A stretch of 19,715 nucleotides of DNA from Exophiala sp. HKRS030 (Eukaryota > Ascomycota > Eurotiomycetes > Chaetothyriales > Herpotrichiellaceae): the NCBI GenBank assembly GCA_023897205.1, contig JAHWDD010000029.1, positions 9,233 to 28,947 on the forward strand, in the 5' to 3' direction. Both the position numbers and the translations under genes were made by a program. Positions 7,950 to 16,764 of the stretch are shown here, one piece after another. The number at the start of each line of letters is the position of its first letter. The stretch's first letter is position 1. Below the pieces are notes generated by a model. The model saw only the letters and a list, made by a program, of their open reading frames with translations, did not search any database and was not told the origin of the DNA.

Positions 7950-8487
7950 TTATTTCTCGGCAAAGTTTTTGGTTCGACGTGTATCTGTTGAGTAAATGAG
8001 TGCTCCAAATTGCTGAATTTTGTAGGCAGCGGTACCCTTACTGGTTTTCCGGTTGGTTCTCCAAGTTTGTAATTCTTGGCGCTCCGTTAGTTTGATCCTG
8101 CAGGCAGCGGAGAATGACGCAACATACTGATTCTGTTCAACGACTTGTCAGCCATCTCAGCTTGGTTAGAATGAATTGACGGGGGCCTTGCAGCATAGCC
8201 AGGCACCTGATGTTACCCGGATCGTCAGTACCGCCTGTTGCCGAGCCGCTGTACGGCACGCTTTGAGGGGCCGGAAAAGAGTTTGTAATGTCTTCGATTT
8301 CATCATTGGTGTTCGAATGTATCGTGTCAAATGGTGGTACCGAAGCCGCTACAAGCGAAGTATATGGGCTAGGCGGTCCTTGAATGGAACTGGTCGAGCG
8401 GCAAACCACCGGCGTTGAGGGCGGCCGTGGAGCCAGCGGGGCCAGGCCTGTATGGGCCGGGCGGTTGAAACGGTCCGACGAAGCCAT
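7950..8487 (-). CDS. Pro/Ser-rich protein of unknown function, two exons
   Basis: ATG 8487 has a good fungal context (AAAAATGGCT) and a TATAAAG box about 100 nt upstream. Exon 1 (8217-8487) encodes a Pro/Ser/Thr-rich N-terminus (APLAPRPPSTPVV, STSSIQGPPSPYTSL). A 73-nt intron (8144-8216) begins GTAACA, has GCTGACA near its end and closes with AAG. Exon 2 (7950-8143) is open for 64 codons with a basic, mixed composition (CRIKLTERQELQTWRTNRKT) and ends in TAA. The predicted protein is about 154 residues, soluble and of unknown family. Without splicing, the frame stops at 8137. A further internal intron starting GTAAGG near 8042 is possible. Confidence 0.4.
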
Positions 8488-8584
8488 TTTTAGCCCATAA
8501 AAACGTAAACCTCAGAAAGACCGGTCGCTAATCATTCTGTGCTTGGTTCTTCGGTCTTCTTCCAAATCATCGTGCACAAGTAGG

Positions 8585-8591
8585 CTTTATA
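8585..8591 (-). promoter_or_regulatory. TATA box for the Pro/Ser-rich gene
   Basis: TATAAAG on the minus strand, about 100 nt before ATG 8487. It overlaps the stop codon of the upstream candidate secreted gene (8587), so the two tandem genes are packed with essentially no spacer. Confidence 0.45.
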
Positions 8592-9399
8592 TTTTACAAA
8601 CGTCGACCCGACATTCTGGTTCACCTCGAGGACAATGATGGTATTGATGCCATATTTGTGAACAAAAATTGTTCATGCGGCGCTTAGGGGGCGTTATCAC
8701 ATCAAATCCGCCCAACACGCGATTCTGGAGTCGTCGACGATGAATGTGGATACTACAGAGTAACCCGATATTCTGTGCCGCAAGGTGAAGCGAAGTTCTC
8801 GAACCAACAGTGGCGCGACAGATTAGACATGTAGGCCCCTTGTTGGACGGCGGGGCAAAACATTGCGTGTGCACAGAGAGGAGACTAGCAGACCCCAACG
8901 GCTGCCATTGGCTGTCTTTGGAGAATGTATATCCATCGACAATCATCGAATTTACTCGACATGCAAATATACAAATGCGAGCAGAGACTTACCGAATTCA
9001 GCACGAATCACCGATGCAGTTGGTTTTGACTTGAACCTTGTGGAGCCTTTCTTCACAGTTCTTCTTCGCTTTGTGCGTTGTATTTTGAAGTGCTTACTGT
9101 ATGGCTTCACACCACTGTCTCCAGATTCACCAATCATACACTCAGGACCCCCTGTGGAGGCTCGTATTGGGAAAATCGCGTTGGGTGGTTTGGTTCCCCT
9201 CAAGACTGCCAACCAATTTTGCGTGGTGATCTTTTGCCTCTATTTGTGCCGTTGGCCGGTTTTTAGAGAGCTTATCGTGACAGGACGCGGTCTTTTCCTC
9301 AGGCGAATAGTCTTGTGGAGCTGAGGACTCGTCCCAAAGGCAACCGTTGACAAATGACACTAAGATCAAAAAGCAGACTGGAATTATTACCATCTCCAT
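8587..9399 (-). CDS. Candidate secreted cysteine-containing protein, exons unresolved
   Basis: ATG 9399 opens with a clear signal peptide, MEMVIIPVCFLILVSFVNG, with likely cleavage before CLWDESSAPQ. The first frame stays open to 9142. A second frame (about 9238 to 8993, basic: FKIQRTKRRRTVKKGSTRFK) ends in a strong 5' splice site GAATTCG|GTAAGT at 8992. A third frame, open to the TAA at 8587, carries several cysteines (HTQCFAPPS, TCLICRATVG, NNFCSQIWHQYHHC, PECRVDVCKI). All three look coding and probably belong to one spliced gene, but I cannot place the first intron, and the 3' site of the second is ambiguous (TCGAG at about 8955 or CCAAAG at about 8916 would both keep phase). It could be an extracellular effector-like protein; the family is not recognised. 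Confidence 0.4.
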
Positions 9400-9715
9400 C
9401 CCTGGTCAGTTTTTGTCACGCCAAAATGACTACAACCGGACAAAGGGCTAGATTGCCAGGCTGTATGACGCTACGTGAATCCTTCGCTAGTTTCAATACT
9501 GGTCGCATCGACGAGGTGTTGTTTTGACGACTTTCCGTTGGGTGTTGAGAAATTGACCTCGTCATTTGTGGTGGCCCTGGGTAACCTGTGCTCGATCGCA
9601 GGCAACTAGACACATTCATTTAACATCCTGGCCCTGTCTTGCCTATTACCGTGACGTCGATGCTATGTAGTCAACCCTTGTAGCGGTTGCTGAACCCATC
9701 CCTCTCATCCTGAAC

Positions 9716-10060
9716 ATGAAACAATCCAGCATTAGGAGTCGAATCTCGCGCTGCCTCGGCAAGGAACGTTCTAGGTCAACAGAAGCTCTAGAGTTTGAGG
9801 TCAGAACGCTCAGACCGGAAGATCACAGCACACTTATACTCAAGGAACTGCCTCAGAAGCAGCTGAAGACACCCCATCGGGAGAGAATTGAAGAGCTCAC
9901 GGAGGAGATCCAAATGCTCTATCGGGAGAAACAATATCACGAGGCCCGTAAAGACCTGCTGTTACAAATCCTGCCCATTCTTCACTATCATACGCATGGG
10001 CAGTTTTCTGTCATTCAGGAGTGTTTAAGTTCCGTTGAAGCCCTTGTCCAGCAAGAGTAG
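9716..10060 (+). CDS. Small charged coiled-coil protein, 114 aa
   Basis: This is a single open frame with ATG at 9716. The N-terminus is basic and serine-rich (SSIRSRISRCLGKERSRS). Residues about 45-85 are helical and charged (HRERIEELTEEIQMLYREKQ), predicting a short coiled coil. The C-terminus is hydrophobic-helical (DLLLQILPILHYHTHGQ). It has no signal peptide or membrane span. It recalls the small coiled-coil ORF at 1627-1926 in size and style but not in sequence. Function unknown; it could be a scaffold or regulator. Confidence 0.5.
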   Translation: MKQSSIRSRISRCLGKERSRSTEALEFEVRTLRPEDHSTLILKELPQKQLKTPHRERIEELTEEIQMLYREKQYHEARKDLLLQILPILHYHTHGQFSVIQECLSSVEALVQQE

Positions 10061-10973
10061 GGAATGTTTGTTTCTGAGTGGTGGTGGAAGGTGTTTTTAC
10101 ATAGAGACCCACAACAGGCTAAGGAGGTTCACGCTTTTCTCTTGTGAGTAGAATCTGGGTAGTGGCCGAACTGTTGCGTGTAAAAAGTTCAGTTTATAAA
10201 ATTTATTCCTTCTGTCGTTTATAACTTGTAGCACATGAAGCAACACACGTATAAGAATGCTTTGCCTTTCGAGAACGGAGCTAGCTCTGTCCTGCTATTC
10301 GAGCTGAAATGGTCGACCGTGAACCATGCCCCACACAATCGCATTACCATGAAGCGGTGCCCGGCTAAGGCCTTTCCGACTCGGCAGTTTCGAATTTCGT
10401 TTCGATAAGCCTTGTTACACCAGCCAGTGCCACGGTAGACAGCATCATACTCGAGCGACGGCATTCCAGATGGCTATGTCTGAGGTTGGTAACGGCCAAT
10501 CGGTTGCATTGATGATGACGATAGGATGATGGAGAAGCCGGCATCCTCGTTTAAAACTTTCGGCTTTGAATTGCATGTACAATTAATACAGTATTCTATA
10601 ACGATTCAACGAGATGTCACTACAGTATTCCATGCTGTCGCTTCACGTGTACTGTAAATATGCCTTAACAACGTCTCAATTGGATGTAGAGCTTGAGGGA
10701 ACCACTCTGGAATTTGACTAGTCTAGCATATGGTATTGTAGTTCAACAAACATACCACACTATTTGAGCCAAAAGCACACCTAGACTTTATGTCAGCCGC
10801 CGCCATGTCTGCCCAATTAAAGTCATGCTCCTGTACAATTGCGTTCTCTTTACACTTTAAGGACATAACGAGCTTTTTGCGGGTGCTCGAAAAGATTGTC
10901 TCCGGAGCCCATCCAATGCTATGATCTGACCAACATGTGTGTTAGGCCTGCTCTCGAGTCATTGTCAATGAGC
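10061..10973. other. Gene-poor stretch of about 900 bp
   Basis: No confident gene. A minus-strand frame at 10219-10464 (81 codons, several cysteines, e.g. CCFMCYKL at its end) is preceded by an in-frame TAG and has no promoter that I can see, so I do not call it. The stretch from 10560 to 10720 is AT-rich, has two copies of TACAGTATTC (about 10588 and 10621) and a CACGTG at 10644-10649. It probably contains 3' flanking sequence of both neighbours. Confidence 0.4.
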
Positions 10974-11447
10974 TCAAACCCGCATCAGGTTTCCCACAAC
11001 TTGTGAAAGATCGTAGCAGACTTTGTTCGGCATCATCACGCACAGGGTCACCCACACCTCGCCATCTCTAAAGTGCGGCATCGACAAGTTGACAGACAAC
11101 AGCGGCTTTGCGATCTTTGAGTATAACTTGCCTGCCACAGATGCAGAGACTGCGAACTGCACACTAGCCCCTGTTTCCATCTTCATGTCGCATCCCAGCC
11201 TATGGTAACCTGTGATTTCGAAAAGCCCAAGCTGTCGAGGCTCGCTGTAAACCCACTCTCCTCTGTCCTGCTGATCGTCGTCATCTTGTGGCTCTCCCGC
11301 CATCGTCAACAGGATAGTGGCAGCCTCTGTTCCTATTTCCGATGCCTCAGATCGCGGGGCCTCGGTCTGGTGCGATGAGTTGATCCTGTCGAAAAGCTCC
11401 TGTTCGCCGTAGAATGACTGTTCGAATATGTTGGTGGAGAGGTCCAT
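10974..11447 (-). CDS. Hypothetical soluble protein, 157 aa
   Basis: A complete minus-strand frame starts at ATG 11447 (MDLSTNIFEQSFYGEQELFD). The N-terminal third is acidic (EPQDDDDQQDRGEW). The C-terminal half alternates hydrophobic and polar residues like a beta-rich domain (VQFAVSASVAGKLYSKI, EVWVTLCVMMPNKVCYDL). No known motif is seen. Upstream, an (AT)9 run at 11579-11596 may serve as TATA. A GTAAGT near 11535 with TACTGAT and CTTGAG after it looks like a 5' UTR intron, since joining it to coding sequence gives the wrong phase. It is divergent from the membrane gene at 11984. Confidence 0.5.
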   Translation of the reverse strand: MDLSTNIFEQSFYGEQELFDRINSSHQTEAPRSEASEIGTEAATILLTMAGEPQDDDDQQDRGEWVYSEPRQLGLFEITGYHRLGCDMKMETGASVQFAVSASVAGKLYSKIAKPLLSVNLSMPHFRDGEVWVTLCVMMPNKVCYDLSQVVGNLMRV

Positions 11448-11578
11448 GTTGTTGCATGAAGTGTGCGAATTCGCCTTGCATGCAGCCGTCTCAAGGAGAG
11501 CAAAGAGAGTGCATCAGTAGATGAAATCACTTACGGTCGTATAGCGACGCCCGCATTTGACCTGGCAGTGGCTGCAAC

Positions 11579-11596
11579 ATATATATATATATATAT
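11579..11596. repeat. (AT)9 microsatellite
   Basis: Eighteen bases of alternating A and T between two divergent genes. It can double as a TATA element for the minus-strand gene whose ATG lies about 130 bp away, and would be expected to vary in length between isolates. Confidence 0.9.
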
Positions 11597-11929
11597 CCCC
11601 TCAACCCATCTGGTGGTTCCGCGTCGACCTGCGTATACGTAATCCTACAACTCCAGTTTGGGCACATCAAGTCCGAGGCTCTCTTGCCAGAGATTACAGC
11701 TCGACTCTGCCGTCGCATCCCATGACCCCCACACAGATGTGCCTAAAGTTTCACAGAAGAGAACGCTCTTGATTCCCCAAGACGGCCCTCTCAAAGGCTG
11801 CCCAATCAAATTCGATCTTGCCGGGTGATCTGCTACCGCTCTCTGCGTACGTAGGCTGTTCTGTACGTCTCGGGTGATCTCGCTCTGAGCTGTCGCATTA
11901 ATGAACGCGCCTGGTGCCGCTCTCTTGAG

Positions 11930-11937
11930 TATTTAAA
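11930..11937 (+). promoter_or_regulatory. TATA-like box for the three-exon membrane gene
   Basis: TATTTAAA lies 47 nt upstream of ATG 11984 and supports that start. Confidence 0.45.
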
Positions 11938-11983
11938 CACACATAGGCTGCCCTTCCGGTTCGGCGCTTTCTCCCATGCGATC

Positions 11984-12879
11984 ATGGTCTTCAAAATGGC
12001 TCTCGTCCACGCCGTAATGCTTGTTGCATGCGGTACCGGTATTGCCGCATTCATTCTTCGAGTACTTGTCCTTTATCTTGTGCATCGTCGCAGACATCAA
12101 GAAGATCAGTCTGAAGAGATATTGAGGCTCGAATTTCCCCGGCTATTCAAGGCTCTTCTGTCCAGCTTGGTCCTTTCTGAGCTTGGTCTGCTTGTCACAT
12201 TCGGTAACTTCAGCTTGTTGGGGGTGGAAGTTCTGACAGAAGGTCTTCTTGGCTCTCTCATCCTCTGCAGCATGATCGACCAGGTATGAAACCCAGCCCT
12301 GGTGCTCGGCGCAGCTGACGTCCTTAGTGTGTCTGGCTGGGAGGAAACTGGCTTATTGGGAGGATGGCATTCCACCCAATTGGGTTATTCATCATCTTTG
12401 CACCGTGTTTTGGGGTCCTCCTTAGAGGTCTAATCTCTCAGCTTGAGCCCTCCGGGCCAGGAAGTCTCTCAATCTGGATCCCGTCAATCCTTTTCCGCGC
12501 TGGCATGGTGTTACAGTGGGCGACGTTTCTCTGGGAGCGCAGGAAACAATCGACTCCTAAGCTGAGAGGTAACGTAATGATTCAGCTTGTGGCCACGGCT
12601 GCTCTCGTTGCCATATGCGGAGCGCTCGAGACCCGGAGCGGACGCTGGGAGATGAGCCAGTCCCCGCAACTTGTTACGCTTTCGGTAAGTCCCCCTCTAG
12701 GACTGGGAGAAGTTTCTCTGACAAGTCAGTTCATATGGCTCATATATAGTCTGCATGACATTTGCGTGGGGATTGGCTCGCTATACTCTATGTTGAAAGT
12801 CAAGTGGCTTTATCGAACACGGTTGACGGGCCCAGGTGAGGAGCTCAGGTCTATGAATGGGCAGCAGGTGGGATCCTGA
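11984..12879 (+). CDS. Multi-pass membrane protein, three exons
   Basis: Exons 11984-12283, 12328-12684 and 12730-12879 are separated by a 44-nt intron (GTATGA ... GCTGACGTCCTTAG) and a 45-nt intron (GTAAGT ... CTCTGACAAGTCAG). Both have clear donor, branch and acceptor sites and preserve the frame. The product is about 268 residues. Hydrophobic spans fall at about 5-33 (VHAVMLVACGTGIAAFILRV), 55-80, 83-108, 114-135 (IGLFIIFAPCFGVLLRG), 150-165, about 180-200 (IQLVATAALVAICGAL) and after the last splice (FIWLIYSLHDICVGIGSLYS), so six or seven passes. The general shape resembles fungal seven-span proteins, but I see no diagnostic motif of a named family. The C-terminus is short and polar. Confidence 0.65.
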
Positions 12880-13549
12880 GACTGGAACAGAGCTTAAGAG
12901 ACGGCGAGAAAGCTGTAAAATACACAAGGCTGTGCTTTCAGGGGGATGAAAGGTTTGGATTGGTCATTTGGAAGAAGTCTCGCTGCTCGAAACTCCTCTT
13001 GGAGGCGTTGAAGATCGCGTACACATCTTACCCAAGCATGACGATGTAGTTTGCGGTAAAATAGCTGAAATAAAATATAAATGGCTTGGGTGAATGGCCA
13101 GTCACGTAAGAGTGCGTCGTTTATAGCGTACATACTGCCATTCTATCATGGTTGTCTTCTTTGAGTCCTCGGTTCATGGCATGTCTCTTTTGTCGAAACA
13201 TTGCAGTGCCCTACCCTAGATCGGGCTCACCAAGATTTGGCGGCACAACCTACCAATTGCCAAACTACGTCAGCTCCTGGCAACACGTTCTTGCAAAACC
13301 ACTCCCTCGGCCAATTTTACACATGTCAAGAAATCTTCGAGCTGACATCACGCGGATGAGCGAATGCCAGATGTGCAATCCAAAAAGACACAAATGGTCA
13401 TGAGCGTCATGAAGTTGTCACTCGCAACTGAACAGAGGGCTTGACGTCAGCGGGGCCAACGCCATCAAAATACGCTTCATAAAGGCAATGTAAGCAATGA
13501 CCCAAAGGCTGGGCACGTTTCAAATTTGTACACAAGCCTACCCTACAAT
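12880..13549. other. Stretch of about 670 bp without a confident gene
   Basis: Short frames exist on both strands (for example 13152-13403 plus and 12894-13133 minus), but none shows splice context, a promoter or a recognisable composition. The first part is likely the 3' flank of the membrane gene; the last part is the promoter region of the gene at 13550. Confidence 0.35.
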
Positions 13550-14085
13550 ATGGAATCGAAGCAAGCATCTTACAGGTCACAGCCATGGCCCGAGCCAAGA
13601 TTCATACTGAAGTCACAGCGCTCGCCCAGTAACGAGTCAAATCGCACCCAACACGATAGATATGCTGGAGACTACGGATATGTTGCCTGCAGGCCGCCCC
13701 AGGCTGCTGGTGTTGCACCTCTGCCGTCTACGATGAGATCGCCTCACAGCCTCCAGCAGGCTTTCCATGGCCAACTTGCGCCTGCTTCCGCATAAAGAAC
13801 GACGAGGGATGTTCCTGCGGTGGCACACGCGCAGACGCCGCATTTCGAAGGCCTTGATACTCAGTACTATACGAGCAGGACCAGCGAAGTCTGCCATCAT
13901 GGAACGGCCTCGCTTGAATTGGGTTGGCCTGCTGCCTCGACAAAGGCTCGCAATCGAAGAAATCGAAATGAATGCCAGTTGCCATCTTTTCGCGAACTTA
14001 TGGAAGACATAGATCGTTACAGGGTAGGTGAAGTCTAGGAAACGACACGGCGCTGTTTTACTTGCTAATGCAGGCCCATGCCTAG
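13550..14085 (+). pseudogene. Hypothetical protein gene with one in-frame stop
   Basis: From ATG 13550 (MESKQASYRSQPWPEPRF) the frame runs to TAA at 13793-13795, and the same frame then continues open to a strong 50-nt intron (14024-14073: GTAGGT ... TTGCTAATGCAG). After splicing it ends with three more codons and TAG at 14083-14085. Both halves have similar Ser/Pro/Arg-rich composition, and the second ends LPSFRELMEDIDRYRAHA, a short conserved-looking C-terminal motif. The single stop most simply means a nonsense mutation in a once-functional gene of about 161 residues. An intron covering the stop is possible, but I find no good donor/acceptor pair. The long minus-strand frame through 13637-14269 lacks comparable splice support. 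Confidence 0.45.
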
Positions 14086-14718
14086 GCATCGCACCGACCA
14101 CCCAACCGTCGGTCGTCGGTTCATCGCAGGCCAAGCTTGCATCGATCAACCTAGGCCTCCGACGTCGTTGCCGCACGTAAATGGGTCCATCCACGGGCAT
14201 GCCACATCTAAAGGGTAGGTCGGCGTCACCGTTCAGCGAGGTGGCCATATGCCAACAGTCCGTGTCCATTAACTCTGCGTGTCGGCGATTCTTCAGTATT
14301 TAGGGTGACACTGTGATTGGCTTACTGAGACGCAGCATGCCCAACGCGGAGCAGGTAGAGCTGGAAGGTCAATGGAAGAGGAGGCCGTTTCGCACCTGGT
14401 TCGGCTGGGAAGAATAATGGTCTATATGGGAAGAATAAATCGTGCGTGCGAAAGTCGACAGACGCCTTGCTCGCGACTGCTTGGTGGTTTTTGTTTTGGG
14501 TTGAGGCCGTATTTTGAGGCTATCGCTATGCCTGATAAGGAAAGTGGGATGTTTTGTGTGTTGTTCAGGGGTAGAATAGCAGCCACGACCATTTGCCGTG
14601 TGGTGATAAATGATGCGCCGTGCGACAGTTGTTCTTTGTACATTATCCCGTACATTTAATTGGCTACAGATGACTGAAGAAATCGGCGGGATGCACACAA
14701 GTAGACATAGCAACGGAC
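14086..14718. other. Stretch of about 630 bp without a confident gene
   Basis: No convincing coding sequence. The left part is GC-rich; the right part (14370-14700) has several short overlapping frames on both strands with no recognisable product and runs into the relic transposon patch. GGGAAGAATA is repeated at about 14407 and 14429. Confidence 0.35.
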
Positions 14719-14907
14719 TTGGCAAATCACGTCTCCGGCCTACTATCGCTCAAAGAGGTCTTAATCCCTATAATAACGCCAGAGAAGCCACAGCAGCTAT
14801 TACTTATCGTTGACGGCCACGGTAGTCACGAGAGCGATGATTTTCTACACGAATGTATCTCGTTTCTCCACCTCCACATGCCTCACTATGGTTGGTCTCA
14901 TGGGTGG
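14719..14907 (+). mobile_element. Relic of a pogo/Fot1-like Tc1-mariner transposase
   Basis: The plus-strand frame contains QQLLLIVDGHGSHESDDFL, which matches the second catalytic Asp region of fungal pogo-family DDE transposases (pattern LLIVDGHGSH...EF/DF...C). It then degenerates through HMPHYGWSHGW, where intact family members read MPxHxSHxLQPLD. Only about 63 residues survive before a stop, with no N-terminal DNA-binding part, no first or third catalytic residue and no flanking ends. It is an immobile fossil. The sequence TATACTCCGT just after it (14911-14920) resembles end sequences of fungal transposons and may mark a junction with the next relic. Confidence 0.65.
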
Positions 14908-14927
14908 TAATATACTCCGTACTAAGA

Positions 14928-15128
14928 GGGTTCGTTCAGCATTCTTTTGGCCTGAGAATCACGCCAGGACTCATCAAAGTCCTCGCTCGCATCCCTGTTA
15001 GCCAAAAGGTCATCTACAGGGGCAATAAGAGCGCTAGTCCTCGCTTTGGTAGTTGGAATATGATGGATCTTAAATTTAATGCCGGCGCGTCAGTAAATAG
15101 TCATACCTAATGGTCTCGCTTGGCCTTT
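14928..15128 (+). pseudogene. Relic of an Argonaute (QDE-2-like) gene, L2/early Piwi segment
   Basis: The frame reads SFGLRITPGLIKVLARIPVS, then KVIYRGNKSASPRFGSWNMM, then DLKFNAGASVN. This order fits the linker-2 segment of fungal Argonautes: an F-G-I...KV-GR-I/L stretch, a P-x-V-x-Y strand, then the G-S-W-N-(M/L)...(V/M)KF block that leads into the Piwi domain. A stop at 15108-15110 breaks it, and WSRLAF directly after may be the next residues of the same gene. No catalytic Piwi residues, PAZ or Mid domains survive. It was probably brought in or left behind by transposon activity, since it directly abuts the pogo relic. The sequence decays beyond about 15130. Assignment is from motif memory and needs a profile search. 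Confidence 0.55.
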
Positions 15129-15293
15129 ATGACGCAGCTTTTATAATAGGGTGGGGCGCAAGGCTATTAAGTGCTATAAGCAAGGATGATGAGAACTATC
15201 TAATTCTCCTAAATATAGGACTATAGTACATGTAAAACATTACAATACAGAAAGCTCAAAGACCATTGCATAAAATCTCCAGAACAAAGAGCC

Positions 15294-16613
15294 CTAGAAC
15301 TCCTCGTCTTCTACTTTCAACGCTTTCCCTCTTTCCAAGCCAGGTCGGCGCGCAGCACTCTGCTGCTTGGCCCAATTCACATGTCTCTGGTACTGTTGAC
15401 ACGCAGTCGTGATTGCCACGTAGTCGAGCTTTGATATTGTCTCACCAGGTTTCAAAACCTCAATGTCGCCCATTCTTACTGGACTTTTGACAGTCAAAGT
15501 TTTCTTGGCCCTCTTCTCTCCTTCGGCATAATTTTTCCAGTGCTTCTCCACAGTTGTTCTTTTCTCCCACGAATGGACACCGCCGTCCTCCGTAGGCCAA
15601 CGAACAAAAAATCTGTGGACGGGACGCGCCATCCTGCCAGCATTCGTTTTCCAGTTTTCATAACATATGGTCTCCTCGGGAGTCATCTTTTTAAAGGTCA
15701 TCCATATAATCTTCTCGATATTTTCAGCCCTTAGAGGAATCTTAGGCATGTCCGGCCTGTCGCCATACGGTATTTCTGGCCGACCTCCTTTTTTACCGCC
15801 TCTGATCTCAAAACGCTCTTGCCCCTTAGGTCCATACCGGTAAGCATCATACACAACACCGCCGCAATGCTTGAATTGCATCTCAAATGTACCGTTGCTT
15901 GGATTTAGGCCCTTGTCGTCGTCCGGTACTGCGTATATATCTGTCGGTCTAGGAGAGTCTATACGGCTCGCACTGGCATGAGAGGATTCAGCGTGATTCA
16001 AGAGCAACTCATCATATTCGCGTTCAGCAGAGGCTAGAACTCTTTTCTGGTCCTCGTATTGTTCGCAAAGCGTTTGGTACTCTGATTCTTTACTGTGGTC
16101 GCCATTTTCAAACAATCTTTTTACACCCGTGAGATCCTGTGTAACCCTGTCTCGCTTTGCTCTTTGAGCTTCTACGACGGATTTCATTTTCTCTAAGGCT
16201 GCTGAACCATCGTCTACATGGTTTGACCGACGGTCGGTAGGTGCGGCCTCGTCTTCTTTGTGGAGGGTTTTTCCGTCAGCCGAGCATGTGGGCTCTGTTC
16301 TGTTGGGACGGCTGCCATAACCAATTGTCGCACTGCCTTCATCGAGTTCATCGATCGGCATAAGATCGGGAGGGCTGGGGCCGCTAGTTTCATTTACTTG
16401 CTCCTCCACCTGTTTCCCTTGGGCCTGTGCGATCAACGCACGAGTTAAACCTACTTTTGTAGAGTCTGTTTTCGCCTTGGCGGAATTGGTGTCTTTTTGG
16501 AGTCCTCCCTGGGATTGGGACCTAGTTCTTCTGTGGGTGCTAGCCGGCTGAGTTTGGCTTTGCTGTGATGGCTGATTCGTATTCGCCTGAGAGTTTGATC
16601 TTGTATGAGCCAT
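15294..16613 (-). CDS. Unknown 439-aa protein with coiled coil
   Basis: This intron-free frame starts at ATG 16613, about 50 nt downstream of a TATA element. Residues 1-135 are disordered, rich in Q, S, T and N (SNSQANTNQPSQQSQTQP). Residues about 138-205 form a charged coiled coil (LEKMKSVVEAQRAKRDRVTQ, YEDQKRVLASAEREYDELLL). Residues about 240-425 look folded, with conserved-seeming aromatics (VVYDAYRYGPKGQERFEI, RFFVRWPTEDGGVHSWE). The last residues, ALKVEDEEF, contain a psi-K-x-E site followed by acidic residues, a plausible sumoylation motif. I do not recognise the family. The intact frame beside decayed relics suggests it is still maintained. The basic patches could bind nucleic acid, but no catalytic triad of a transposase is evident. 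Confidence 0.7.
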   Translation of the reverse strand: MAHTRSNSQANTNQPSQQSQTQPASTHRRTRSQSQGGLQKDTNSAKAKTDSTKVGLTRALIAQAQGKQVEEQVNETSGPSPPDLMPIDELDEGSATIGYGSRPNRTEPTCSADGKTLHKEDEAAPTDRRSNHVDDGSAALEKMKSVVEAQRAKRDRVTQDLTGVKRLFENGDHSKESEYQTLCEQYEDQKRVLASAEREYDELLLNHAESSHASASRIDSPRPTDIYAVPDDDKGLNPSNGTFEMQFKHCGGVVYDAYRYGPKGQERFEIRGGKKGGRPEIPYGDRPDMPKIPLRAENIEKIIWMTFKKMTPEETICYENWKTNAGRMARPVHRFFVRWPTEDGGVHSWEKRTTVEKHWKNYAEGEKRAKKTLTVKSPVRMGDIEVLKPGETISKLDYVAITTACQQYQRHVNWAKQQSAARRPGLERGKALKVEDEEF

Positions 16614-16660
16614 GGCGCTTGAAGAACATTAGTTGCTTGATGGTCACCGTGATAGATGGG

Positions 16661-16673
16661 TAGTATATATAGT
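16661..16673 (-). promoter_or_regulatory. TATA element of the 439-aa gene
   Basis: ACTATATATACTA on the minus strand, about 50 nt upstream of ATG 16613. It supports the annotated start. Confidence 0.5.
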
Positions 16674-16764
16674 TTACCTGAATTTTGAATATGTCCTGTT
16701 GTCTGTTAAATAGCGCTTCCACTATAAACTACCATACTCCACCACATACTGAGGTATCACGCTC

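Noticed and set aside
8863..9324. Plus-strand 153-codon frame opposite the candidate secreted gene
   Set aside because: No promoter or splice sites, and the minus strand carries a signal peptide and a GTAAGT donor in the same interval.
11557..11772. Plus-strand frame through the (AT)9 run
   Set aside because: The alternating Tyr-Ile codons come from the microsatellite; the frame has no start context or continuation.
13637..14269. A 210-codon minus-strand frame across the gene at 13550-14085
   Set aside because: It is rich in Arg/Cys/Ser as expected of an antisense shadow, has no promoter or splice signals, and the plus strand has a textbook intron in the same place.
14422..14725. Overlapping minus-strand frames of 77 and 118 codons near 14370-14725
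   Set aside because: Low-complexity composition with no recognisable motif; the stretch is probably decayed flanking sequence of the relic transposon.
15130..15290. Possible further Argonaute or transposase coding sequence after the L2 relic
   Set aside because: All frames contain several stops and I cannot recognise any motif beyond WSRLAF.
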